Shown: piece by piece, positions 46,422-54,436 of the stretch
Layout: every line of letters starts with the position of its first letter
Numbering within the stretch: the first letter of the stretch is position 1
Origin: CAWJJM01 sp963843275
GTDB taxonomy: Bacteria; Acidobacteriota; Thermoanaerobaculia; Multivoradales; JBCCEF01
Length of the DNA: 64,000 nt
Direction of reading: 5' to 3'
Assembly (NCBI GenBank): GCA_963843275.1
Contig: CAWJJM010000012.1
Location: 1,488,001-1,552,000, forward strand
The notes under the pieces: model-generated
What the model saw: the letters and a program-made list of their open reading frames with translations, nothing else
Databases searched by the model: none
What the model was told of the DNA's origin: nothing
Program-made: the position numbers and the translations under genes

Positions 46422-47360
46422 ATGCGCTCGACACGCTTCGCCATCACTCTCGTCCTCGCCTGCGGGTCGATCGCCGCCTGCGCGGTGCGCGACGAGGCGC
46501 CGCCGGCGCCGGCCGCCGAGGCTCCGCAGCCGGCCGCGGCGGCCGCCGCCCCGGTCGTCGAGGTCACGGCCCGCGACTACGCCTTCCAGGCGCCGGACGA
46601 GATCCCCTCCGGCTGGACCTCCTTCCGCTTCGCCAACACCGGCCGCGAACCGCACTTCTTCCTGCTCACCCGGCTGCCCGAGGACAAGACGCTCGCGGAC
46701 TACCGCGACGAGGTGGTGGGCGTCTTCGAGGACGTCTGGGCCGGGCTGCGCGACCGCGGCACGAGCCAGCAGGAGGCCGGCGCCCAGCTCGGCGCCCGGC
46801 TCCCGGACTGGTACCTGCACGACGCCGTCGCCATGGGCGGCGTCGGGCTCACCTCCCCCGGCAACGTCGGCCGCACCACGATGCGGCTCGACCCGGGCCA
46901 CTACGTCATGGAGTGCTACGTCAAGAACGCCGGGGGGGTCTTCCACGGGACGCTCGGGATGCTGCGCGCGCTCACCGTGACCGCGGACGACTCGGGGCAC
47001 GAGGAACCGGCGGGCGACCTCGAGGTGTCGCTCTCCAACGGCGCCCTGGCGGCCGAGCGGACCACGACCGCCGGGCACCACACCGTCGCCGTGCACTACC
47101 TCGAGCAGCCCGCCGGCGGCCTCGGCAACGACGTCCACCTGGTCCGTCTCGAGCCCGACACCGACACCGCCGCGCTGGCGCGCTGGATGAACTGGATGAA
47201 CGTGGGGGGGCTGCGCACGCCCGCCCCGGCCGCCTTCCTCGGCGGCGCCGAGGAGATGCCCGCCGGGCACACCGCCTACTTCGAGGTCGACCTCGAGCCG
47301 GGCCGCTACGCCTGGATCATGGAGCCGGGGGGACGGATGAGCGAGCTCACCGTGGAGTGA
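46422..47360 (+). CDS. Cupredoxin-like lipoprotein with two repeated domains
   Basis: A 312-residue predicted lipoprotein (lipobox SIAAC about residue 20), anchored in the envelope. A Pro/Ala linker leads to two halves with similar pattern: the first runs from VVEVTARDYAFQAPDEI to HYVMECYVKNAGGVFHGTLG, the second from DLEVSLSNGALAAERTT to YFEVDLEPGRYAWIMEPGG. The pattern resembles plastocyanin/cupredoxin-like beta-sandwiches. The first half keeps a Cys, His and Met near its end (ECY...FHGTLGM) as in type-1 copper sites, though spacing is longer; the second lacks them. Copper binding is therefore possible in one domain only. An AAAGGAG ribosome site precedes the ATG. Confidence 0.7.
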   Translation: MRSTRFAITLVLACGSIAACAVRDEAPPAPAAEAPQPAAAAAAPVVEVTARDYAFQAPDEIPSGWTSFRFANTGREPHFFLLTRLPEDKTLADYRDEVVGVFEDVWAGLRDRGTSQQEAGAQLGARLPDWYLHDAVAMGGVGLTSPGNVGRTTMRLDPGHYVMECYVKNAGGVFHGTLGMLRALTVTADDSGHEEPAGDLEVSLSNGALAAERTTTAGHHTVAVHYLEQPAGGLGNDVHLVRLEPDTDTAALARWMNWMNVGGLRTPAPAAFLGGAEEMPAGHTAYFEVDLEPGRYAWIMEPGGRMSELTVE

Positions 47361-47393
47361 CGCGCGCCGCCGGCGGGGGCGCGGGCGGCGGGG

Positions 47394-48326
47394 CTACAGG
47401 AGCGCCCGCAGCTCGCGGATCCTCGCCGCCGTCGCGCGACGGCGGAAGGCCGAGGGGGTGACGGCGAAGGTCTGGCGGAACGTCGCGGTGAAGTGGCTGT
47501 GGCTCGAGAACCCGAGGTCGAGCGCCACGCCGGTGACGTCGCCGTCCCCCGCCGCCAGCAGCTCCAACGAGCGCGACAACCGGAGCTGGGTCCGGTAGCG
47601 GTGGATCGGCCGCCCCGTCTCGCGGCGGAACACGCGGCACAGGTGGAACGCCGAGTAGCCGACCGCCCTGGCCAGCTCGGCGAGCGACAGCCGGTCGGCC
47701 AGCCGGCGGTCGAGCAGGGCGCGCAGCTCCGCGACCGCGGCGGCCGCCGCCCCTCCCCCGGCGCCTCGCCGCCGGCCTCCACCGATCCTGCGGCCGTACG
47801 GGACCAGGGCCCGCCGCAGGACCTCGACCAACGTCTCCTCCACCAGCAGGTCGTCGACCGGACCGACCCGGAGGTGGTGGACGACGGCCCGTTGCAGGAG
47901 GTAGGCGCGCGGGTCGGTGGGCACGTACGGCAGCCGGAAGGGCCGGTCGGCCCGTTCCTCGACCCCGGGGTCGAGGTCGCCGAGCAGCTCGGCGAGCAAT
48001 GTCGGGGCCACCCGGTACCAGTCCCCGCGGTCGCCGTCGTCGCTCACCGCGAAGCGGCGGAACGGCTGGCGCTGGTTGTAGAGCACGGTGGTGCACGGAT
48101 CGGCGACGAAGGGCCGCCTGCCGTCGTGCTGGATCGCCACGGCCGTGCGCGGGAAGACGACCGTGGGCAGGTGGCTGATCTGACCCGCCCGCCGGAAGTC
48201 CGCGTCGGCGGGCCGGGCCCGGAACTCGCCGACCGTGAAGAGGGCGCCGCTCCACAGCGCGCGGTCCACCGCGCGCGGTCCGCCGCCGGCGGGCCGGGGC
48301 GGGGGGGCGGAGGCGGACGTCGGCAT
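47394..48326 (-). CDS. AraC-family transcriptional regulator
   Basis: A 310-residue regulator with a cupin-like N-terminal sensing region (FPRTAVAIQHDGRRPFVADP) and a C-terminal double helix-turn-helix: SLAELARAVGYSAFHLCRVF followed by VTGVALDLGFSSHSHFTATF and the usual RQTFAVTPSAFRR ending. It would bind DNA near its target, probably including the divergent IPTL-CTERM gene at 48579 or the convergent lipoprotein, but no operator is identifiable. The start at 48326 lies ~250 bases from the IPTL-CTERM ATG. The ligand is unknown. Confidence 0.9.
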   Translation of the reverse strand: MPTSASAPPPRPAGGGPRAVDRALWSGALFTVGEFRARPADADFRRAGQISHLPTVVFPRTAVAIQHDGRRPFVADPCTTVLYNQRQPFRRFAVSDDGDRGDWYRVAPTLLAELLGDLDPGVEERADRPFRLPYVPTDPRAYLLQRAVVHHLRVGPVDDLLVEETLVEVLRRALVPYGRRIGGGRRRGAGGGAAAAAVAELRALLDRRLADRLSLAELARAVGYSAFHLCRVFRRETGRPIHRYRTQLRLSRSLELLAAGDGDVTGVALDLGFSSHSHFTATFRQTFAVTPSAFRRRATAARIRELRALL

Positions 48327-48443
48327 GGCGGTCGGACCAGGGTTCGGTCACAGCCTAGCGCCTGCGGCGCCGGCCACGGGTCGCCGTGACCGCTTCGTGA
48401 CAAAGCCGCAAGATCTCGATAGCGCGCCGGGCGGTGCGCTCGC

Positions 48444-48578
48444 TAGCGTGTGGCGAAATTCGAACGCGCCGGCAAGGCCCGAGCACCTTGCGGGGAACTG
48501 CGAAAGCGGAACGGGCGTTCTGCGCCGCCGACGGACTCCGCGGCGCGGGCTGCCCGGCCGCGACCGAAAGGAGCCCAG
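48444..48578 (+). promoter_or_regulatory. Structured 5' leader of the IPTL-CTERM gene
   Basis: TAGCGT at 48444-48449 is a -10-like element; the transcript leader would run from about 48456 to the ATG at 48579. It contains consecutive small hairpins: GCAAGG/CCTTGC near 48472-48491, CTGC-GAAA-GCGG near 48498-48509, and GAAC/GTTC near 48509-48520. A strong GAAAGGAG ribosome site follows. The fold does not match any riboswitch class I know; it lacks the GCAAAGCC block of GEMM-I. The structure is suggestive only. Confidence 0.4.
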
Positions 48579-50213
48579 ATGCCCGCCGCCCTTCCTCCGC
48601 GCCGCGACGAGCCGACCGACTCGGACGTCCCGGGCGCCCACCGTCCCGCCGACCGCCCCGCCGGGCTCCGCCGGGGTTTCGTCGGCGCCCTGGTCGTGAC
48701 CACCGCGCTGCTGGCCCTCCCCGCCGCCGCCTACACGGTCGACACCACGGCCGACTCCGGCATGGGCTCCCTGCGCCAGGCGATCCTCGACGCCAACGCC
48801 AATGTCGGCGCCGACGTCATCGACTTCGCGATCGGCACCTGTCCGTGCACCATCACCCTGTTGACGGTGCTGCCGACGATCACCGACACGGTCGAGATCA
48901 ACGGCTACACCGAGGGCGGGGCGGCGGCCAACAGCGACGCGACCGCGACCGACGCCACTCTCCAGATCGTGCTCGACGCCGGCGGCCTGGCCCAGGCCCT
49001 GCGCATCGCCGCACCCGACAGCCGGGTGCGTGGGCTCGACATCGTCAACTACTCCTCCCGCGGCATCCGCATCGACGCCGCCGGCGACGGCACGACGATC
49101 GACGGCAACTTCATCGGCACCGACCGCACCGGCGGCGCCGCCTCCGGGTTCGCCGGCCAGTCCGTCGGCATCGCGGTGCTCGACGGCGCCGACGGCGTGA
49201 CGATCGGCGGCACGGCGCCGGCGGCGCGCAACCTGCTTTCGGGCAACTCCGTCGACGCCGTCGTCCTGCAGGCCGACTCCACCGTCGTCGCCGGCAACCT
49301 CATCGGCACCGACGCCAGCGGCACCGCGGCGCTCCCCAACGGCACCGGGGCGGCGCCCCACTCCGCCGCCGTGGTGATCAACGTCGGCTCTTCGAACCGG
49401 ATCGGCGGGCCGACCGCGGCCGACCGCAACGTCATCTCCGGCAACGCGGGCGACGCCCTCCAGATCTCCGCAGGCGCGGGAAGCAACCTGATCCAGGGCA
49501 ACTACATCGGGGTCGACGCCACCGGCAACGCGCCGCTGCCCAACGCCCGCCACGGCGTCGTCTTCTACACCGCGGCCGCCGGCGCCGCCGCTGCCGACAA
49601 CGTCGTCGACGGCAACGTCATCGCCGCGCAGCCGCGCAAGGGCATCGCGGTCGACGGGCCGGTCTTCACCGGCACCGTGATCACCGACAACTTCCTCGGC
49701 GTCGGCGCCGACGGCGTCACCGCCCTCGGCAACGGCTTCGGCCCCGACCCGCTGATGGCCGGCAACGGCCCCGACCCCGCCGTCGACGTGCTCAACGGCG
49801 CCACGGCGCAGGTGGCCGGCAACCGCATCCTCTACAACTCGACCGGCGTCCTGGTCCGCAGCACCGAGTTCGTCGGCGCGGGCGCGCTCGGCGACGGCGC
49901 GCTGCTCGCCGGGTCGAGCTCGAACTGCGTCGTCTTCAACGGCGAGGGCGTGGTCAACGAGACCGGCACCACCACCCCGTTCGAGATGAACTGGTGGGGT
50001 GCGCCCGACGGCCCCTCCGGCGCCGGTCCGGGCGGCGGCGACTCGGTGAGCGCCGACGTCGACTTCGACCCGTTCCTCACCGCGGCGCCCGCCGGCTGCC
50101 CGAGCTCGGTCAGCGTCCTCGAGATCCCCACCGTCAGCGCCGCCGGCCTCGGCGCGCTCGCCCTGCTGCTGCTGGTCGCCGCCGTGATCATGGGCCGCCG
50201 GCGCCCCACCTGA
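48579..50213 (+). CDS. Secreted right-handed beta-helix protein with IPTL-type C-terminal sorting signal
   Basis: A 544-residue surface or secreted protein. After a Pro/Asp-rich start there is a signal segment (about residues 33-48, GFVGALVVTTALLALPAAAY). The body has parallel beta-helix repeats with patterns such as NLIGTDASGTAALPNG and GNYIGVDATGNAPLPN, as in right-handed beta-helix proteins. The end is IPTVSAAG, a hydrophobic helix of about 15 residues, then GRRRPT: the IPTLxxWG-type tripartite signal recognised by exosortase H, which is encoded at 28515-29092. The Trp of the consensus is absent. Processing and anchoring or release at the envelope is inferred from the family. The ATG is chosen for its GAAAGGAG site. 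Confidence 0.85.
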   Translation: MPAALPPRRDEPTDSDVPGAHRPADRPAGLRRGFVGALVVTTALLALPAAAYTVDTTADSGMGSLRQAILDANANVGADVIDFAIGTCPCTITLLTVLPTITDTVEINGYTEGGAAANSDATATDATLQIVLDAGGLAQALRIAAPDSRVRGLDIVNYSSRGIRIDAAGDGTTIDGNFIGTDRTGGAASGFAGQSVGIAVLDGADGVTIGGTAPAARNLLSGNSVDAVVLQADSTVVAGNLIGTDASGTAALPNGTGAAPHSAAVVINVGSSNRIGGPTAADRNVISGNAGDALQISAGAGSNLIQGNYIGVDATGNAPLPNARHGVVFYTAAAGAAAADNVVDGNVIAAQPRKGIAVDGPVFTGTVITDNFLGVGADGVTALGNGFGPDPLMAGNGPDPAVDVLNGATAQVAGNRILYNSTGVLVRSTEFVGAGALGDGALLAGSSSNCVVFNGEGVVNETGTTTPFEMNWWGAPDGPSGAGPGGGDSVSADVDFDPFLTAAPAGCPSSVSVLEIPTVSAAGLGALALLLLVAAVIMGRRRPT

Positions 50214-50230
50214 AGTCCGTCCGTCACCGT

Positions 50231-50264
50231 GCCCCGGGCCTGGACTGCCCCCCCGGCCCGGGGC
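50231..50264. terminator. Possible bidirectional hairpin between convergent genes
   Basis: GCCCCGGGCC (50231-50240) and GGCCCGGGGC (50255-50264) form a perfect 10-base-pair stem with a 14-base loop between the IPTL-CTERM gene stop (50213) and the PAP2 stop (50316). No T-tract flanks it on either side. Confidence 0.5.
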
Positions 50265-50315
50265 GCGGTGCGGCGGCATGTGCGGCCGTGCCGCTCCGCC
50301 GGCCGCTGCGCGCCT

Positions 50316-51308
50316 TCACCGACCGCTCGCGACCGCCGCCGGCCGCGCCCCGGGGTGCAGGGTCACGGCCAGGCCCAGCCCGCCGCGCGGTCCCACCCAC
50401 GGCTCGACCGCCACCCGACGCGCCCGCAGGGCCTGGTTGTGGCGCGCCACGGCCCGCCCCACCAGGGTGCCGATCAGCGCCCCGGCGGCGACGTCGGACA
50501 CGTAGTGGCGGTCGTGGAGGACCCGGGCGTAGCCGACCGCCGCCGCCGACCCGTAGGCGGCGACGTCGACCCACCGCGAGCGGCTCTCGGCGGCGATGAC
50601 CGAGGCGACCGCGAAGGCCTGGGTGGTGTGGCCGGACGGGAACGAGGCGTGCCCGCCGAAGGGATGGAAGTCCGTCGAGTCCGCCGCCTGCCGGGGTCGG
50701 CTGCGCCCGAAGGACGCCTTGAGCAGCGGCGTCACCAGGCCGCTGGCCACGACGCTGGCCAGAGCGCCGTCGAGGGCCACGTGGCGGGCGTGGTCGTCGT
50801 GGCGCGCGGCGCCGTAGAGCCAGAACCCGCCGAGCACCGCCAACGAGCCCTCCGCCCCCATCGGTTCGAAGACGTCGGCGACGCGGCGTCCGATCGGGCT
50901 GCCCTCGAGGCCCTCGGTGTCGACGTCCCCGTGCTCGCTCCCCATCCAACCCGCCAGCGCGCCGCCCACCAGCACCGTCGCCGTCCAGCCGCGCCACCCC
51001 AGCCGCGCCGGCGAGGTCGCCACCCAGCGCAGGTCCTCGAGCAGCAGCCGGGAGGTCGGGCGCACCGGGCCCGTTTCCACCTCGCCGGCCGGCGCCGCGG
51101 CCGGCGCCTCCGCGAGCGGCAGGAGCGGCTCGCCGCTGGCGGCGCCGCCCGTCTCCTCTGCCGCGACGGAAACCGAGGCGCGGGGCGCCGATCCGGGGGC
51201 CCGCACGGCGAACAGCGGGAACACTTCGGCCCCCGCCGGTGCATCGGCGAGGAGCGAGCAGGACAGCGCCAGGACCACGGCCAGGCAACGGGGACGGACG
51301 GCACGCAT
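50316..51308 (-). CDS. PAP2-superfamily phosphatase, exported/membrane
   Basis: A 330-residue protein with a signal peptide (about residues 1-29) and several hydrophobic helices. The three PAP2 motifs are complete: KASFGRSRP (KxxxxxxRP), PSGHTTQAF (PSGH) and ARVLHDRHYVSDVAAG (SRxxxxxHxxxD-type, with Ala in place of Ser). These enzymes dephosphorylate undecaprenyl pyrophosphate, lipid A or phosphatidic acid. It is the last gene of the efflux operon; its ATG shares a base with the RND stop (TGATG). Its role beside a pump is unusual, but a co-regulated envelope-stress function is plausible. Confidence 0.87.
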   Translation of the reverse strand: MRAVRPRCLAVVLALSCSLLADAPAGAEVFPLFAVRAPGSAPRASVSVAAEETGGAASGEPLLPLAEAPAAAPAGEVETGPVRPTSRLLLEDLRWVATSPARLGWRGWTATVLVGGALAGWMGSEHGDVDTEGLEGSPIGRRVADVFEPMGAEGSLAVLGGFWLYGAARHDDHARHVALDGALASVVASGLVTPLLKASFGRSRPRQAADSTDFHPFGGHASFPSGHTTQAFAVASVIAAESRSRWVDVAAYGSAAAVGYARVLHDRHYVSDVAAGALIGTLVGRAVARHNQALRARRVAVEPWVGPRGGLGLAVTLHPGARPAAVASGR

Positions 51309-54300
51309 CACGACTCTCCTTCCCGGAGGGGGGATCGGGGCGCCAGCCGGCCGCGCGGGTCGAGCCGGGCATAGAGCGCCGGCAGGACCCACAGCACCAA
51401 CGGTCCCGAGAGGACGAACCCGCCGATCACCGCGATGGCGAGCGGCTGGAGGAGCTGCGAGCCCTGGCCCAGCGCGAGGGCCAGGGGTGCCAGGGCGCAG
51501 GCGGTGGCGACGACGGTCATCGCCACCGGCCGCAGCCGGCGGTGCGCCGCGGTGGCCCAGGCCGCGTCGACCCCGAGCCCCCGGGCGAGCTCGAGCCGGC
51601 CCTCGTGGATGATGAAGATCGCGTTCTCGCCGACGATCCCCACCACCATGATGGCGCCGACGAAGCTCGAGATGTTCAGCGTCTGCCCGGTGAGGACGAG
51701 AGCCGCGAAGACGCCCGGCAGCACGCCCAGCGCGATCGCCGCGGTGAGCAGGGGCGCCCGCCAGTCGCCGAACTCGAAGAGGAGGATGACGCCGACCAGC
51801 AGCAGGCCGGCGAGCAGCACGCCGAGCAGCGCCTTGAACGACTGCTGCTGCTGCGCGTACTGGCCGCCGTACTCGACCGACAAGCCGGAGGGCAGGTGCA
51901 GCCCGCGGCTCAGCGTGCGTCGGATGTCGCTCACCGCGCCGCCCAGGCTGCGGCCGCTCAGCCGCGCCGTGACCGCCAGGTAGGAGCGCAGGTCCTCGCG
52001 GTCGATCTCGGCTTCCGGCGGCCCGGTGGAGACGTCGGCGAGCCGGTCGAGCCGGGTGGCGACGCCCTCGCCGTCGAGGATCGGCAGCGCGGCGAGCGGC
52101 CCGTGGTGGCTCGAGAAGACGCGCACGTCGTAGACGCGCTCGCCGACCCGCAGGTCGCTGGCCACGGTGCCGGTCAGCGCCGCCTCGACCTGTCCCTGCA
52201 GGTCTTCGGTGGTCAGCCCGTGACGGGCGAGCTCCCGGCTGTCGGTCACCAGGTCGAGAGCGGGACCGGAGATGGTGATGCCGTCGAAGACGTCCTCGAC
52301 GCCCCGGATCGGAGTGATCAGCTCGGCGATGCGCCGCGCCGCCTGCTGCAGTTGGGCCTGGTCCTCGCCGAACACCTTGACCTCGATCGGTTGCGGCACG
52401 CCGCCCGAGAGGTCGCCGATGTCGTCCTCGAGAAGCTGGCCGAAATCGGTCTCGATCGCCGGCTCGACGGCGGCGAGGCGGGCGCGCAGGGCGTCGATCA
52501 CCTCCTCGACCGGCCGGCGCCGTCCCCGCGGCTCGAGCTGGATGACGTAGTCACCGCTGTTGGGCTCGGTGACGAAGAAGCCCAGCTCGGTGCCGGTACG
52601 CCGCGAGTAGCCGGCGACGTCGGGCAGCGACAGGATCACCCGCTCGGCCTGGCGCAGCATCGCGTCGGTCTCGCTCAGCGAGGTGCCGGGGGGCGTGCGG
52701 TAGTCGAGGATGATCGAACCCTCGTCCATGGCGGGGAGGAAGTCGGTGTCGATGGCGCGGTAGAGCAGCCAGCCGGCGACCCCCAGACCGACCAGCAGCA
52801 GGGCCGCCGCCGGCCAGAGGGCGATCGCGCGGGCGCTCCAGCGCCGCAAGCGGGACGGCCCGGGCCCCTCCTCCCGCTCCTGCGCGACCTCCTGGCTCGC
52901 CGCCGGCTCGGCGGGTCCCTCCTCCCGCCCCGCCGACTCCGCCTCCGCCCGTCCCCGCTCCTCCCCCTCCGGCTCGGCGCGGCGCATCGCCGCCGGGACC
53001 GCGAAGGCGGCGATGACGAAGGAGGAGACGAGCGCCAGCACCATGGTCAGCGCCAGCGGCTGGAAGAAGGCGCCGGCCACCCCGGAGAGCAGGGCGAAGG
53101 GCAGGAAGACGACGATCGTCGACAGGCTCGAGCCGACGAGGGCGGGGAGCAGCTCGCGGGCACCGGTCAGGGCCGCGTGGCGGGCGTCGCGCTCCTCGTG
53201 GTGGCGGTGGATGTTCTCCACCACCACGATGGCGTCGTCGGCGACCAGGCCGAGCGCCGCCGCGATGCCGCCCAGCGTCATCAGGTTGAGCGTCATCCCG
53301 GTGGCGCGCAGGCCGACGAAGACCAGGGCCACGGTGAGCGGGATGGCGACCACGGTGACCAGGGTCGGTCGCCACCGGCGCAGGAAGACGAGCAGCACCA
53401 GCGCCGCCAGGCCGACGCCGATCAGGATGGCGTCGCGTACCCCCCTCACCGAGTCGGTGATGAAGCGCGCCTGATCGTAGAAGGCGCTCCACTGCACGCC
53501 CGGCGGGATGATCTCGGGATGGTCCTGGAGCAGGCGGTGGACCCCGGCGGCGATCGACACCGTGTTCGCCGAGGGCTGCTGCACGACGTTGAGCAGCACC
53601 GCCTCGTGGCCACCGGCGGTGGTACGGACGTAGGAGACCGCGTCGGCCGCTCGCAGATCCGCGATCGACCCCAGCGGCACCGGCACGGCCTCGGGGCCGA
53701 CGGGGATCGCCAGACCAGGCAGCGTGTCCAGGCCACCCGCCCGTCCGTCGACCAGCGCCAGGTAGAGCTCGTGGTTGCGCTCCACCAGGCCGGCGGAGAG
53801 GATCCGATGGTCTTTCGAGACGGCGTCGACCACGTCGTTGGGGGTGAGGTGGCGGCCGGCCAGCGCCCGGAGGTCGAGGTGGATCTGGATCTCCCGCTCT
53901 CGCCCCCCCTGCACCTGCACCTGGGACACGCCATCGATACGGAGCAGCTCCGGCTTCAGGGTGTACTCGGCGAGCTGGCGAAGCTGCCACCCGGCGAGCC
54001 GGTCGGAGGTCAACGCGTAGCCGAGGATGGGGAAGATGGAGGTGTTCATCCACTCGACGTCGACCGCCGCGTCCGGCGGCAGCTGCGGCCGCACCCGCTC
54101 GACCTCCGCCTGCACGCGCTGCAGCGCGACCTGCATCTCGGTGCCCCAGGAGAACTCGGCGCTCATCTCGGTCGAGCCGCGCGAGGTGATCGAGCGCACC
54201 GTCTGGATCCCGGGCACCCTGGCCACCGCTTCCTCGAGCGGCCGCGTCACGGTGGGGATCACCCGGACGGCGGGCACCTCGCCGACGTCCGCGATGACCT

Positions 54301-54436
54301 TGACGAGGGGGAAGGTGACCTGCGGGAAGATCGACGAGGGCAGGCGCAGGGCGACCAGCACCCCACCGGCGGCGAGCGCGACGAGCAGCAGGAACACGGC
54401 CGCCGCGCGCCTCTGGGCGAGGGCGACGACGTTCAC
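51308..54436 (-). CDS. RND efflux pump inner-membrane subunit (AcrB/CusA-like)
   Basis: A 1042-residue proton-driven exporter of the HAE/HME type. It has the usual N-terminal helix, large periplasmic loops (about 32-320 and 560-830) and twelve hydrophobic segments. Characteristic sequences include SSIFPQVTFPLVKV, GLVADDAIVVVENIHRHHEE (proton-relay Asp pair in helix IV), and GIVGENAIFIIHEGR. A charged, Glu-rich insertion (about 480-520) joins the two halves. The GTG start overlaps the adaptor stop (GTGA). Context with a PepSY protein and two-component system suggests metal or envelope-stress response; specificity for metals versus drugs is uncertain. Confidence 0.92.
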   Translation of the reverse strand: MNVVALAQRRAAAVFLLLVALAAGGVLVALRLPSSIFPQVTFPLVKVIADVGEVPAVRVIPTVTRPLEEAVARVPGIQTVRSITSRGSTEMSAEFSWGTEMQVALQRVQAEVERVRPQLPPDAAVDVEWMNTSIFPILGYALTSDRLAGWQLRQLAEYTLKPELLRIDGVSQVQVQGGREREIQIHLDLRALAGRHLTPNDVVDAVSKDHRILSAGLVERNHELYLALVDGRAGGLDTLPGLAIPVGPEAVPVPLGSIADLRAADAVSYVRTTAGGHEAVLLNVVQQPSANTVSIAAGVHRLLQDHPEIIPPGVQWSAFYDQARFITDSVRGVRDAILIGVGLAALVLLVFLRRWRPTLVTVVAIPLTVALVFVGLRATGMTLNLMTLGGIAAALGLVADDAIVVVENIHRHHEERDARHAALTGARELLPALVGSSLSTIVVFLPFALLSGVAGAFFQPLALTMVLALVSSFVIAAFAVPAAMRRAEPEGEERGRAEAESAGREEGPAEPAASQEVAQEREEGPGPSRLRRWSARAIALWPAAALLLVGLGVAGWLLYRAIDTDFLPAMDEGSIILDYRTPPGTSLSETDAMLRQAERVILSLPDVAGYSRRTGTELGFFVTEPNSGDYVIQLEPRGRRRPVEEVIDALRARLAAVEPAIETDFGQLLEDDIGDLSGGVPQPIEVKVFGEDQAQLQQAARRIAELITPIRGVEDVFDGITISGPALDLVTDSRELARHGLTTEDLQGQVEAALTGTVASDLRVGERVYDVRVFSSHHGPLAALPILDGEGVATRLDRLADVSTGPPEAEIDREDLRSYLAVTARLSGRSLGGAVSDIRRTLSRGLHLPSGLSVEYGGQYAQQQQSFKALLGVLLAGLLLVGVILLFEFGDWRAPLLTAAIALGVLPGVFAALVLTGQTLNISSFVGAIMVVGIVGENAIFIIHEGRLELARGLGVDAAWATAAHRRLRPVAMTVVATACALAPLALALGQGSQLLQPLAIAVIGGFVLSGPLVLWVLPALYARLDPRGRLAPRSPLREGES

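Noticed and set aside
48470..48530. Possible second GEMM riboswitch before the IPTL-CTERM gene
   Set aside because: GGCAAGGCC and GCGAAAGCGG look superficially similar, but the CAAACC and GCAAAGCC blocks and their order are missing.
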